DNA of 32,365 nt from Desulfuromonadaceae bacterium UBA2294 (GCA_002345625.1 DDWE01000053.1:1-32365); one strand, 5' to 3'; positions 8,507 to 16,164 are shown, counted from the stretch's first letter. The notes: generated by a model from the sequence alone, not told the origin. Numbers and translations are program-made.

Positions 8507-9034
8507 TTAACGTCGCGGTCCGTGGCCGCCGGTGCCGGTTGACTGGCCGGAATCGGGTGACGCTCCGGCTGCAGGTGAGCCGAAAAAGTGCTGGCGCAGT
8601 TCATGGCGGCGGGCGCGGCGTTCATCGGGAGGAAGCGTGCGCAGCTGTTCCATTTCGCGGCGCAACTCTCTTTGTTGCTCTTCCGGCAGGGACTGCAGGC
8701 GTCGGAACTGCTTGCGCAGTCGCTCCTGCTGCTCCGGCTGCAGCTCACGCCAATGGTGTGAACGGCGGCGGAGCTCATCCTGCTCATTCTCCGGAAGCTG
8801 ACGAAAGTGCTGCAGCCGCTGGCGCAACCGTTCCTGGCGCTCGGGGGGGAGCTCCTGAAACCGGCGGTACTGCTGGCGCAATTCCGATCGTTGCTCTGGT
8901 GTCATCTGCTGCCAGCGTTCCATGGCCCGGGATGATTCGTGCGGGTTGGTCTGCGCATCCGCGGCGAAACCGGCCAGGGGCAGGAGCAGAATGAAGGTCA
9001 GCAGCAAAAAGTAGCGAGAGGTCATGACGATCAT
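8507..9034 (-). CDS. DUF3106-type exported protein with five charged repeats
   Basis: This 175-residue protein has a signal peptide (MTSRYFLLLTFILLLPLAG, cleavage near GFAA) followed by about five tandem 20-residue helical repeats. Each contains a core like LPPERQERLRQRL, rich in Glu, Gln and Arg, as in DUF3106 proteins. The C-terminus is Gly/Ser/Pro-rich and disordered. Function is unknown; the helical, highly charged periplasmic repeats recall metal- or stress-binding envelope proteins such as CpxP-like factors, but this is analogy only. Its start overlaps the stop of the preceding 68-codon gene in an ATGA (9031-9034). A second ATG three codons in (9025) is possible. It is the last gene of the sigma-factor operon. 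Confidence 0.8.
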   Translation of the reverse strand: MIVMTSRYFLLLTFILLLPLAGFAADAQTNPHESSRAMERWQQMTPEQRSELRQQYRRFQELPPERQERLRQRLQHFRQLPENEQDELRRRSHHWRELQPEQQERLRKQFRRLQSLPEEQQRELRREMEQLRTLPPDERRARRHELRQHFFGSPAAGASPDSGQSTGTGGHGPRR

Positions 9035-9237
9035 GGCGTAGACTCCGTTTCCGCCTCGAGGTCGATGGATTCAAGGAGGTCGAGCAGTTCGAGCAGTTCG
9101 AGTTCGGCGATGACGGCGGCATCCTGGTCCGATACCTCCTCCAGCGCCGGAAGCGGTGTTGGAGGAGCTTCCTCAGCGAGTGCGGCCATCGGCATAAGGA
9201 ACAGAACCGCAAAGATAATAAGCGTCAGGTGTCTCAT
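9031..9237 (-). CDS. Small exported protein with Leu/Asp/Glu-rich tail
   Basis: This 68-residue protein has a signal peptide (LTLIIFAVLFLMPMAALA, cleavage after residue 21) and an acidic mature part. The mature part contains DQDAAVIAELELLELLDLLE (38-57), a leucine-rich amphipathic helix. A very similar leucine/aspartate repeat forms the C-terminal tail of the anti-sigma factor encoded immediately upstream. Both its start (9234-9237) and its stop (9031-9034) are ATGA overlaps with the neighbours, so translation is coupled. I recognise no named family; the shared tail suggests that it interacts with, or arose from, the anti-sigma factor. Confidence 0.75.
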   Translation of the reverse strand: MRHLTLIIFAVLFLMPMAALAEEAPPTPLPALEEVSDQDAAVIAELELLELLDLLESIDLEAETESTP

Positions 9238-9686
9238 CCCGATTCCTCAAGCCCTTCCAGCAGGTCGAGCTGCTGTAGCAGGTCAAGATTCTCCAGCAGA
9301 TCCTGATCGGCAAGAATGGCCAACTCCATCCGGGGCGCGGTAGACAGGTCGTTGTCGACCGGCTGTTGGGTGGGTATCGGCATCAGGAACAGGGCGATGC
9401 CGGCAATGGTCGCAGCGGCCAACGGTGCTTGCCAAATAATGCGGCGAGCGGAGGGGCGCTGGACGGCGCGGCTGACCCGCGCGGCAAAGCGGGCGGTCTC
9501 CTGCGGCGAGCAGTGCCAGTCCGTGGCCGGGAGCGCAGCATGAATTATTTTGAGCGCGGCCAGCTCTTGCCGGCAGTGTGGGCAGTGATCAAGGTGCCGT
9601 TCGAGTTCGCTACGCTTGGCTGCGTCGAGGCCGTCGCCGGTAGCAGAAAGCAGCAGTGACTGTTCAGGGCAGTCGGGGCGGATCAT
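9234..9686 (-). CDS. Zinc-finger anti-sigma factor, membrane-anchored
   Basis: This 150-residue protein has the N-terminal H-x3-C-x2-C anti-sigma signature (H31, C35, C38 in ERHLDHCPHCRQELAAL). It has one membrane span at about 87-104 (APLAAATIAGIALFLMPI) and an outside tail of about 45 residues. The tail ends in repeated leucine/aspartate units (DLLENLDLLQQLDLLEGLE). It should hold the ECF sigma factor encoded just upstream at the membrane and release it on an envelope signal. Start and stop are both ATGA overlaps with neighbouring genes. The periplasmic tail is a likely sensor or partner-binding element because the next gene repeats the motif. Confidence 0.9.
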   Translation of the reverse strand: MIRPDCPEQSLLLSATGDGLDAAKRSELERHLDHCPHCRQELAALKIIHAALPATDWHCSPQETARFAARVSRAVQRPSARRIIWQAPLAAATIAGIALFLMPIPTQQPVDNDLSTAPRMELAILADQDLLENLDLLQQLDLLEGLEESG

Positions 9687-10321
9687 GGCAGTACCTCCGT
9701 CTTATCGAGGGCGCTACGCAGGGAGCGTACCGCCCGGTGCAGATGGGTTTTGACCGAGCCTTCACTGATGCCAAGGAGCTCGGCAATATCCAGCAGGGGG
9801 AGCTGCTCCTGGTGACGCAGGGTCAGCACCGCGCGCTGCTGGGCCGACAGTTTGTCCAGCTGCCGGCGCACAACGGCAAGCTGTTGCTTGGCGATGAGTT
9901 GACTCTCCTGCCCGGGACGCGGGTCGGCGAACAGTTCTACCGGATCGGGGGCATCGTTATCGCGTCGGCTGAAGAACAGTATCCGCTTCAATTTCTCCCG
10001 CCGTAAAACATCGATGGCGAGGCGGGTGACCGTGCGGTACAGCCAGGTCGATAGTCGGCTGTCACCGCGAAAGGTCGGCAGATGGCGGTGCAGGCGCAAG
10101 AAGGCTTCCTGAACAATATCCTCCGCATCACTGTGATTGCCGAGCATGCGCCAGGCGAGACGCAGCAGCTGCGGTGAGTGCTCTTCGACCAGAGCCCGGA
10201 AGCTGGCATCACAGCCGCTGAGGGCCTGGTGGAGCAGGTGCATCTCCTGCGCGAGTTCCATGTCGGGAGCGTACCCGCGCACGGGCGGCATGTCAATTGT
10301 CGGGGTGGCGAGCATTGTCAA
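9683..10321 (-). CDS. ECF RNA polymerase sigma factor
   Basis: This 212-residue protein has sigma region 2 (LLRLAWRMLGNHSDAEDIVQ, FRGDSRLSTWLYRTVTRLAIDVLRR) and region 4 (LSAQQRAVLTLRHQEQLPLL, ISEGSVKTHLHRAVRSLRSAL), with no region 1 or 3, which makes it extracytoplasmic-function type. It heads an operon with its cognate zinc-finger anti-sigma factor, sharing an ATGA overlap (9683-9686). The start is uncertain: TTG at 10321 has AAAGG six bases upstream, while ATG at 10315 has the same AAAGG twelve bases away. A candidate autoregulatory promoter with CAACCTTT and CGTCC elements lies at 10354-10378. The envelope-protein composition of the operon suggests envelope-stress control. Confidence 0.93.
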   Translation of the reverse strand: MTMLATPTIDMPPVRGYAPDMELAQEMHLLHQALSGCDASFRALVEEHSPQLLRLAWRMLGNHSDAEDIVQEAFLRLHRHLPTFRGDSRLSTWLYRTVTRLAIDVLRREKLKRILFFSRRDNDAPDPVELFADPRPGQESQLIAKQQLAVVRRQLDKLSAQQRAVLTLRHQEQLPLLDIAELLGISEGSVKTHLHRAVRSLRSALDKTEVLP

Positions 10322-10353
10322 AGGTGACCTTTTGTCAGTGGCTGATAACGTTT

Positions 10354-10378
10354 GGACGGACGACGGGTGTAAAGGTTG
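10354..10378 (-). promoter_or_regulatory. Candidate ECF-type autoregulatory promoter
   Basis: On the minus strand CAACCTTT (10378-10371) is followed, 15 bases after CAACC, by CGTCC (10358-10354). This fits the AAC / CGTC pattern of many ECF promoters, and it points at the sigma gene. It overlaps the -35 of the divergent oligopeptidase promoter. Confidence 0.45.
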
Positions 10379-10404
10379 ACAGCAGCGGACGGGATGGTTA
10401 ACGT
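10376..10404 (+). promoter_or_regulatory. Candidate sigma-70 promoter of the oligopeptidase gene
   Basis: A perfect TTGACA (10376-10381) is followed after 17 bases by TAACGT (10399-10404), about 40 bases before the start codon. The same hexamer pair and spacing recur in front of the tRNA gene at 24220-24248. Confidence 0.55.
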
Positions 10405-10445
10405 GACCCGATTCGATCCTTTATGATGTGACGGAGAGGCGATCA

Positions 10446-12242
10446 ATGAACCAGGATACGCAAGACAGGCAGTGGCAGTTGAATGATTTGTACCGCAGTG
10501 CTGATGATCCGGCCTTGGCGGCAGACCTTGCTATGGCGCAGGAACAGGCGGACCGGTTTCGTCATGACTGGCGTCAGCGTATTGCCGATCCGGCCCTGAC
10601 GGCCGGGTGCCTGACCTCGGCGCTTGTCGCTTATGAGGCGCTGCAGCGGTTTATTCTGCGCCCGTATCATTATGCGACCCTGCTCTTTGCCGCCGATGGC
10701 AACAGCCCGGTCCACCGGGCGCTGATGGCGAAAGTGCGTGAAACCATGAGCACGGTGACGGAGGCGACCCTGTTCTTCGAACTGGAGCTGGTTCGGCTGG
10801 ACGCTGATCAGTGCCGAAAACTGCTGGCCAGAGACGTCCTTGCCCCTTACCGGCATTGGCTGGAGAATCTGCTGCTCCAGGCGCCTTACACCCTGAGTGA
10901 AGAGGTTGAGCAGGTGATCCGGCGCAAGGATCTGTCGGGCAAAGAGGCATTTGTCCAGCTGTTCGACGAACTCTCCTCAGGATTGACCTATCGGTTCACA
11001 TTGCCGGAAGAGGATCAAGAGCGCGATGTGACCGGTGAGGAGCTCCTGGCTCTGCTCTACCACGCCGACCGCGAACTGCGCCATGCTGCCTTTGCCACGT
11101 TTTTACAGCGCCACGCCGAGCAGCAGCTGGTGTTGACCAGCTGTTTCAATAATCTGCTGCTTGATCATGGACGCGAAGCTGACTTGCGTGGCTATCCGGA
11201 TCTGCTGACGCCGACCTGTCTGACCAGTGAAACCTCACCGGAGATGGTGGAGCAGATGCTGAGTGTCACCGAGGCCAACTATCCGCTGGCGCAGCGCTAT
11301 TTCGAGCTTAAGCGGCGTCTGCTCGGCTACGAGACTATGCGCAACACTGATCTGTATGCACCGGTGGCCGAAAGCAGCCGCACGTTCTCCTATGAAGAGG
11401 CCCAGGCATTGGTTCTGGAGAGCTTTGCCGGTTTCGCCACGGAGTTGGCGCAGCGGGCAGAGCGGATTCTTCATGGTGGCCGGGTCGATGTGGCGCCGCG
11501 CCCGGGGAAAAGCGGCGGAGCTTTTTGCATGGGGATGACGCCGGAAGAGGAGCCTTTTGTGCTGCTCAACTTTACCGGGACCTTGCGTGACGTCTCGACT
11601 CTGGCACACGAACTCGGTCATGCCGTGCATTACAGCTGCTCCGGACAGCAGAACCTGTATCATTACCATGCCCCGCTGCCGTTGGCGGAGACGGCCAGTG
11701 TCTTTGGCGAAATGCTCCTGACCCGGCACCTGTTGCAGCAGGACGATCGTCATCTGCGCATCGCTCTGCTCTGCAGCAAACTCGAAGATATGATCGCGAC
11801 CACCTTTCGCCAGACGGTGCTGACCCGCTTCGAGCAGAAGGCGCATCAATTGCGCGGTGAGCGGCTCCTGGCCGCCGACGATTACTGCCGTTTGTGGTGG
11901 GACGAGAATGCACGGCTGTTCGGTAGCGCGGTCGAGATGATTGATGAATACCGCTGGGGGTGGAGCTATATCAGCCATTTCATTCATGCCCGTTTCTATT
12001 GCTTCAGTTACGTCTTTGGCGAACTGCTGGTGCTGGCTCTGTACCGCAAATACCAGGAGGAGGGGGCCGGCTTTGTCCCCGGATTCCTGGAACTGCTCGC
12101 TGCCGGCGGGAGCGCAGCGCCGGCTGAGCTGGTCCAAAAGCTCGGGCTGGATCTCAATGACGCTGCCTTCTGGCAGAACGGTTATGATGTTATGGACGGG
12201 ATGTTGGATGAACTGGAGATGCTGATCGCGGCTGGCGATTGA
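10446..12242 (+). CDS. pepF: M3-family oligoendopeptidase (PepF type)
   Basis: This 598-residue cytoplasmic zinc metallopeptidase cleaves short peptides. The catalytic motif is HELGH, with H388, E389 and H392, and the third zinc ligand E415 lies in PLAETASVFGEM. The upstream LLNFTGTLRDVSTLAHE and the C-terminal SYISHFIHARFYCFSYVFGELL are typical of the M3B oligoendopeptidase F group. Length matches the family. The frame opens slightly upstream at a GTG, but ATG 10446 has GGAGAGG at 10433-10439, six bases away. It is transcribed divergently from the sigma operon from an overlapping promoter region. No terminator was seen after it. Confidence 0.93.
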   Translation: MNQDTQDRQWQLNDLYRSADDPALAADLAMAQEQADRFRHDWRQRIADPALTAGCLTSALVAYEALQRFILRPYHYATLLFAADGNSPVHRALMAKVRETMSTVTEATLFFELELVRLDADQCRKLLARDVLAPYRHWLENLLLQAPYTLSEEVEQVIRRKDLSGKEAFVQLFDELSSGLTYRFTLPEEDQERDVTGEELLALLYHADRELRHAAFATFLQRHAEQQLVLTSCFNNLLLDHGREADLRGYPDLLTPTCLTSETSPEMVEQMLSVTEANYPLAQRYFELKRRLLGYETMRNTDLYAPVAESSRTFSYEEAQALVLESFAGFATELAQRAERILHGGRVDVAPRPGKSGGAFCMGMTPEEEPFVLLNFTGTLRDVSTLAHELGHAVHYSCSGQQNLYHYHAPLPLAETASVFGEMLLTRHLLQQDDRHLRIALLCSKLEDMIATTFRQTVLTRFEQKAHQLRGERLLAADDYCRLWWDENARLFGSAVEMIDEYRWGWSYISHFIHARFYCFSYVFGELLVLALYRKYQEEGAGFVPGFLELLAAGGSAAPAELVQKLGLDLNDAAFWQNGYDVMDGMLDELEMLIAAGD

Positions 12243-12268
12243 TTGGCATCGGTCATAGGGGCGTTCTT

Positions 12269-12310
12269 AAATTGTTTATGTCTGCAGAAGCCTGATCCGT
12301 CAAACAATTT
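12269..12310. promoter_or_regulatory. Inverted repeat, candidate operator of the zeta-toxin pair
   Basis: AAATTGTTT (12269-12277) and its perfect inverse AAACAATTT (12302-12310) are separated by 24 bases. The right arm runs into the candidate -35 TTGACC (12309-12314), which is 17 bases from TACTCT (12332-12337). Autorepression through such a site is common in toxin-antitoxin operons, but binding here is inference. Confidence 0.45.
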
Positions 12311-12337
12311 GACCGACGTTGCATAGTCAGATACTCT
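12309..12337 (+). promoter_or_regulatory. Candidate promoter of the zeta-toxin pair
   Basis: TTGACC (12309-12314), 17 bases, TACTCT (12332-12337), 27 bases before the ATG of the small first gene. The -10 matches the consensus at only three positions. Confidence 0.35.
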
Positions 12338-12364
12338 TTGAAGGCAAACCAATTGGAGTGAACT

Positions 12365-12568
12365 ATGAAACGAAGTCCTGTCGACAAGAACCTGCGAGAA
12401 CTGCCGGATAAAGAATTGCTCGCCCTGAGCCGCGCGGTGGGCAACACTATTCGCGCACAGACCCCTGTTGTCTCCGGAATTGTCGAGACCAACCTCAAGG
12501 CCGCTTTTGCCGCCCGGCGTAAACAGGCCATCAAGCTGCTCAAGTCACAAAAAACCGTTGCGGCCTAA
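12365..12568 (+). CDS. Small partner protein of zeta-toxin-like kinase (putative antitoxin)
   Basis: This 67-residue basic, helical protein (LRELPDKELLALSRAVGNTI, then AAFAARRKQAIKLLKSQK) has no signal peptide. The start is ATG 12365 with GGAG at 12355-12358, six bases upstream. Its last 11 bases overlap the start region of the zeta-like gene, so the two are translationally coupled. I do not recognise a named family. The position, size and operon structure fit an antitoxin or regulatory subunit; this is inferred from context. Confidence 0.75.
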   Translation: MKRSPVDKNLRELPDKELLALSRAVGNTIRAQTPVVSGIVETNLKAAFAARRKQAIKLLKSQKTVAA

Positions 12569-13166
12569 ACTGATCGTCATAGCCGGACCAAACGGTTCCG
12601 GCAAGACCACCTTCACCCCGCTGATGCTCAAGCACGACTGGGCTGATGGTTGTATGTTCATCAATCCGGATGAGATCGCCAAAAACGAGTTTGGTGATTG
12701 GAATTCTCCCGCTGCCGTCGCAAAAGCCGTCGTGCGTGCGCAGGAACTGCGCGAGCAGTGTCTCAGGTCCGGGCAGAGCATGCTGATCGAATCGGTTTTC
12801 TCCGCACCGGACAAACTGGATTTTTTGCATCAGGCCAGAAAAGCTGGATTTTTCATTCGTTTCTTTTTCATCGGAACCGATAGCCCCGAAATCAATGCGT
12901 CGCGTGTCGTCCGCCGGGTTCTTTCTGGCGGGCACGAAGTTCCCATTGCTAAAATCATCTCCCGGTATTCCAAGTCGATCGCCAATGCCTCTGTGGCGAT
13001 GCTCATCGCTGATCGTGGTTATGTATATGACAACTCCATCACCGACAAAAACCCGAAGATTCTGTTCCGTGTCCGCGACCAGAGCGTTTACAAGGAATAT
13101 GCCGACTTGCAGCAGCATACATGGGCACAAATGATGTGTGCTGATCTTAAATCCTTGACCCTTTGA
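12558..13166 (+). CDS. Zeta-toxin family P-loop kinase
   Basis: This protein of about 202 residues is a member of the zeta-toxin/AAA group. Zeta toxins phosphorylate UDP-N-acetylglucosamine and block cell-wall synthesis; whether this one does is not known. Visible are the P-loop GPNGSGKT (10-17), the NPDE motif (36-39), ESVFS (78-82, matching the acidic substrate-binding strand) and RVVRRVLSGGHEVP (116-129), the arginine-rich lid typical of the family. The start chosen is TTG 12558, giving MRPKLIVIAG. The frame is open upstream to 12468, but those codons are only the shadow of the small gene. There is no strong Shine-Dalgarno, consistent with coupling to the preceding gene. A long hairpin terminator follows. 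Confidence 0.85.
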   Translation: MRPKLIVIAGPNGSGKTTFTPLMLKHDWADGCMFINPDEIAKNEFGDWNSPAAVAKAVVRAQELREQCLRSGQSMLIESVFSAPDKLDFLHQARKAGFFIRFFFIGTDSPEINASRVVRRVLSGGHEVPIAKIISRYSKSIANASVAMLIADRGYVYDNSITDKNPKILFRVRDQSVYKEYADLQQHTWAQMMCADLKSLTL

Positions 13167-13211
13167 CGGCCGACAGAGCTCGAAAACCAACATTTGAATT
13201 GCAATAGCCAA

Positions 13212-13245
13212 AACAAGAAAAGCGCCCGTCGGCGCTTTTCTTGTT
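13212..13245. terminator. Bidirectional hairpin terminator
   Basis: A perfect 15-bp stem, AACAAGAAAAGCGCC (13212-13226) with its inverse at 13231-13245, has a CGTC loop. The GC core GGCGC is followed by TTTTCTTGTT on both strands. It lies between the zeta-like gene and the convergent glutamate-cysteine ligase gene. Confidence 0.8.
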
Positions 13246-13406
13246 GGAGCTTTTGTATCACTAAGGAGAAGAAGAAGTTGTTTTCGAAGTTGGTGCGAGC
13301 ATAAAGGAATCATGGAGGATGAAACAGGGGGGAAGCCGTAAAATTTGGATCAGCAATGTGCAGGGGGTGGCTGTGCGGAAGCACAGTCCACCGGGGTGCT
13401 CAGGTG

Positions 13407-14759
13407 TCAGGCCGGCAGCGCCGCGTGGGCGTAGAGGGCGGCAAGTTTGTCGGTGTGGGAACCGTGCCAGCGGGACAGTAGTCGCTCGGCGAGGGTGACA
13501 CCACTTTCTGCGATGTCATCGAGGCCGTTGAGGTAGGCGGTTTCATCGGTGCTGCAATCGGGTCGGCGCTGACGGCGCAGGCCGTCCCGGGCCAGAGCAA
13601 GGGCTTCGATGGCGATCTGCTGCAGTGTGGTCGAACCGCAGGGGGTGCGCAGGCCGAGACGCGGCGCCAGACGGTAGGCTTCCGTCAGGTCTTGTTTGGC
13701 GAGCAGGCGCCCCATCTCGTAGCGCGCATCGGCATCGTAGAATAACCCTTTGAGCAGGGCGCTGACCGACAGGGTCAAGGGGCCGGGGAGACTGTCGGCA
13801 GAGCGGATTTCAATCTGCGGTCGCAGGCGCACCTCGGTAAACAGGGTCGACTGATGCAGGCTCCAGTCGCCGGGCAGGGCACGGTGACCGGCATAGCCCT
13901 CGGCCAGAAACTGTCCAAAGGTGAAGCGTTGGCCGGTGAGATCGATGTAGCGGCCACTGCGGATGATGAAATACATCGGCACCTGCAGCGCGTAGTCGAC
14001 ATAGGTGGCAAAACTGGCATTGTCAGCAAGCAGGGTCGGGATCAGGCCGCAGCGGGTCGGATCGGTATCGCCCCAGATCAGGCCGCGGGTCGATAGATAA
14101 CCGGTCGGTTGGCCATCAAGCAGAGGCGAGTTGGCGAACAGGGCGTAAAGCAGCGGGGCGAGTTGCTGGGCGAGACGCAACTTGGCCATGCAGTCGGCTT
14201 CGTCAGTGAAATCGAGGTTGACCTGCAGGCCAGCGCTGCGCTTCATCATATCCTGACCGTAACGCCCGGTTTTCTCCATGATGTGCGCCATGATGGCGTA
14301 GCGGTCCTTCGGCAACCAGCTGATCTCGTTGCGTTGCGAGAAGGGTTGGGTGCCGAGGCCGAGGAACGTCAGACCCAGTTCACGGCCGCGGTGGGCAATC
14401 TGGGCCAGATAGCTGAGGTAGTCGCGGTGGCTGCAGTGGACGTCACGGCAGAGGGCGCCGGAGAGTTCAATCTGGCCACCGGGCTCCAGGGTGATGGACG
14501 AGCGTTCGCCCATCAAGCCGACCAGGTGGCCGTTTTCATACTGGCCGCGCCAGGGGCCGATGTTTTCGAGTTGCAGCAACAGGGCTTCGATGCGCGCAAA
14601 ATCGGCGGCGGCACCGGTCGCGGTGTCGACAATCAGGGCCTCCATCTCGGCACCGATGAAGAGTTGATCCGCTGCATGTGCGCCGGCAGCAAGCCAGCTG
14701 ATCAATTCCGATCGGTCGGTGATGGGTCGGTCGGTTTCGACGGGGGTCAGGGTCGACAT
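13407..14759 (-). CDS. gshA: Glutamate-cysteine ligase, plant-type (GCS2 family)
   Basis: This protein of about 450 residues catalyses ATP-dependent formation of gamma-glutamylcysteine, the first step of glutathione synthesis. Family features are the opening IGAEMEALIVD (the metal/glutamate-binding E-x-E), GERSSITLEPGGQIELSGA, GLGTQPFSQRNEISWLPKDRY, MKRSAGLQVNLDF and LHQSTLFTEVRLRPQIEIRSADS. These match the plant and alphaproteobacterial type rather than the E. coli type. ATG 14759 (MSTLTPVE) is preferred because the alternative ATG 14783 lies inside a stable hairpin and abuts GAGGGG with no spacing. It follows the aminotransferase gene on the same strand and is probably cotranscribed with it. 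No gshB is visible in this window. Confidence 0.88.
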   Translation of the reverse strand: MSTLTPVETDRPITDRSELISWLAAGAHAADQLFIGAEMEALIVDTATGAAADFARIEALLLQLENIGPWRGQYENGHLVGLMGERSSITLEPGGQIELSGALCRDVHCSHRDYLSYLAQIAHRGRELGLTFLGLGTQPFSQRNEISWLPKDRYAIMAHIMEKTGRYGQDMMKRSAGLQVNLDFTDEADCMAKLRLAQQLAPLLYALFANSPLLDGQPTGYLSTRGLIWGDTDPTRCGLIPTLLADNASFATYVDYALQVPMYFIIRSGRYIDLTGQRFTFGQFLAEGYAGHRALPGDWSLHQSTLFTEVRLRPQIEIRSADSLPGPLTLSVSALLKGLFYDADARYEMGRLLAKQDLTEAYRLAPRLGLRTPCGSTTLQQIAIEALALARDGLRRQRRPDCSTDETAYLNGLDDIAESGVTLAERLLSRWHGSHTDKLAALYAHAALPA

Positions 14760-14771
14760 AGAGGCCTGAGC

Positions 14772-14804
14772 GGCGGCCGGCATCCCCTCAGGGTGCCGGC
14801 CGCC
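14772..14804. other. Stable hairpin between aminotransferase and gshA
   Basis: Arms GGCGGCCGGCA (14772-14782) and TGCCGGCCGCC (14794-14804) are perfect inverses, with CCC/GGG pairing further in. No T run follows on the minus strand, so it is not a normal terminator. It may stabilise or process the bicistronic message, or hide the upstream ATG of gshA. Confidence 0.6.
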
Positions 14805-14810
14805 ATTATT

Positions 14811-16115
14811 CTAGGAGGCGAGATAGGCCTCGATATTGGCGGCAATATTTTTGAAGATGCGGGTGAAGGTTGCTTCGTCGCGTTCAAGCAGGGTAATGCG
14901 GAACCCCTGCTCGGTGGTGAAGAAGGAGGAGAGCGGCACCACGCAGATGCCGGTCGAAGCCAGCAGGTAATAGACAAAGCGTTTGTCGACCGAGACGCCG
15001 GGTTGATTGACCAGGCCTTCGACCAGGGCGCGCACTTCCGGATTTTCAATCGGCAGGGTCTGGGTGCTATTCAACAGACCCTCCTTGAAGGCGACGCTCA
15101 TGTAGAAGGCGCCGTTGGTCCGATTGACTTTGAGCGCCGGCACCTGCTTGAGGATGTCGAAGGCGATGTTGGAAAACTTTTCGTAACGGGCGACACGCTC
15201 AGCCAGCCAGGCCGGGTAGTCGGGGTGGCTGAGGATGGGCGGAATCGCTTTTTGCGGCAGCGTGGTTGAGCAAACTTCGACCATTTTTGAATCGACGATG
15301 CTCTGGATGTAACGCTTGAACATCGGGTCTTTGTCGGCGTTGTAGACTTCGATCCAGCCACAACGTGAGCCGGGCCAGGGGACTTCCTTGCTGATCCCCT
15401 TCATCGAGATCGCCGGAACATCGCCGATCAGGTCAGAGATCGGTTTGGTCGATTGGCCATTGTAGACCAGGTTGAGATAGATCTCGTCACAGATGATGAA
15501 CAGGTCGAACTCTTTGGCGATGGCGACGATTTCTCGCAGAAAACGCTCCGGCCAGACGGCGCCGGTCGGGTTGTCCGGATTGATGATCAGAATGCCACAG
15601 ATGGCCGGATTGTACTTGATCGACAGCCGCAAATCGTCGAGATCGGGGTACCAGTTGTTGGCCGGATCGAGGCGGTAGCAGACCGGACGCTGGCCGGCAT
15701 GCGACGCTTCGCCCGAAGAGTGGGTCGAGTAGGTTGGCGACGGGCCGATGACGCGGGCTTCACGACGCAGCAGGCCGTAAACCTTCTGGATCGCGTCGCC
15801 AAGGCCATTGAAGAAGATGATGTCGTCCGGGGTGATCTGTGCCTTGCCGCGATTATTGACCCGTTCGGCGAGAAACTCCCGGGTCTCCAGCACCCCCCTG
15901 GTGGCGCAGTAGCCGTAGCTGCAATCTTTCATTGCCAGATCGGCGACGATCTTTTTCATCCATTGGGGAATCTTCTCCCCTTTGGCGATGGGGTCGCCTA
16001 TATTCTCCATGTTGGTCTTGATGCCAAGGGTTTTCAGCTTGTCGGCGATCTCGACAATGGCCCGGATTTCGTAAGTCAGTTCTCCCGCCCCGATATGGAC
16101 GATGTTGTTACGCAT
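14811..16115 (-). CDS. PLP-dependent aminotransferase, class I/II
   Basis: This 434-residue fold-type-I aminotransferase has the PLP Schiff-base lysine K243 in MKGISKEVPWPGSR, NPDNPTG (179-185, with N182), the CDEIY segment with D210, the phosphate-binding R251, and a C-terminal GFRITLLE that carries the carboxylate-binding arginine. It should be an alanine/aspartate-type aminotransferase; the substrate cannot be fixed from the sequence. AGGAG on the minus strand lies six bases before the ATG. It is preceded by an alanine-rich leader ORF and an intrinsic terminator that end 50 bases upstream, which suggests that alanine (or another residue in the leader) controls it. gshA follows in the same direction. 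Confidence 0.9.
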   Translation of the reverse strand: MRNNIVHIGAGELTYEIRAIVEIADKLKTLGIKTNMENIGDPIAKGEKIPQWMKKIVADLAMKDCSYGYCATRGVLETREFLAERVNNRGKAQITPDDIIFFNGLGDAIQKVYGLLRREARVIGPSPTYSTHSSGEASHAGQRPVCYRLDPANNWYPDLDDLRLSIKYNPAICGILIINPDNPTGAVWPERFLREIVAIAKEFDLFIICDEIYLNLVYNGQSTKPISDLIGDVPAISMKGISKEVPWPGSRCGWIEVYNADKDPMFKRYIQSIVDSKMVEVCSTTLPQKAIPPILSHPDYPAWLAERVARYEKFSNIAFDILKQVPALKVNRTNGAFYMSVAFKEGLLNSTQTLPIENPEVRALVEGLVNQPGVSVDKRFVYYLLASTGICVVPLSSFFTTEQGFRITLLERDEATFTRIFKNIAANIEAYLAS

Positions 16116-16164
16116 GAGACTCTCCTGTTGACAAAGCGGCCGCGGCGGTTCCGCGGGAGTGCAT

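Noticed and set aside
11235..12137. 300-codon minus-strand open frame opposite the oligopeptidase gene
   Set aside because: It is a shadow of codon bias in the M3 peptidase gene, with no recognisable domain and no independent ribosome binding site.
14109..15269. 386-codon plus-strand open frame opposite gshA and the aminotransferase
   Set aside because: Antisense shadow; composition is rich in Gly, Asp and Gln as expected from reverse reading of GC-rich codons.
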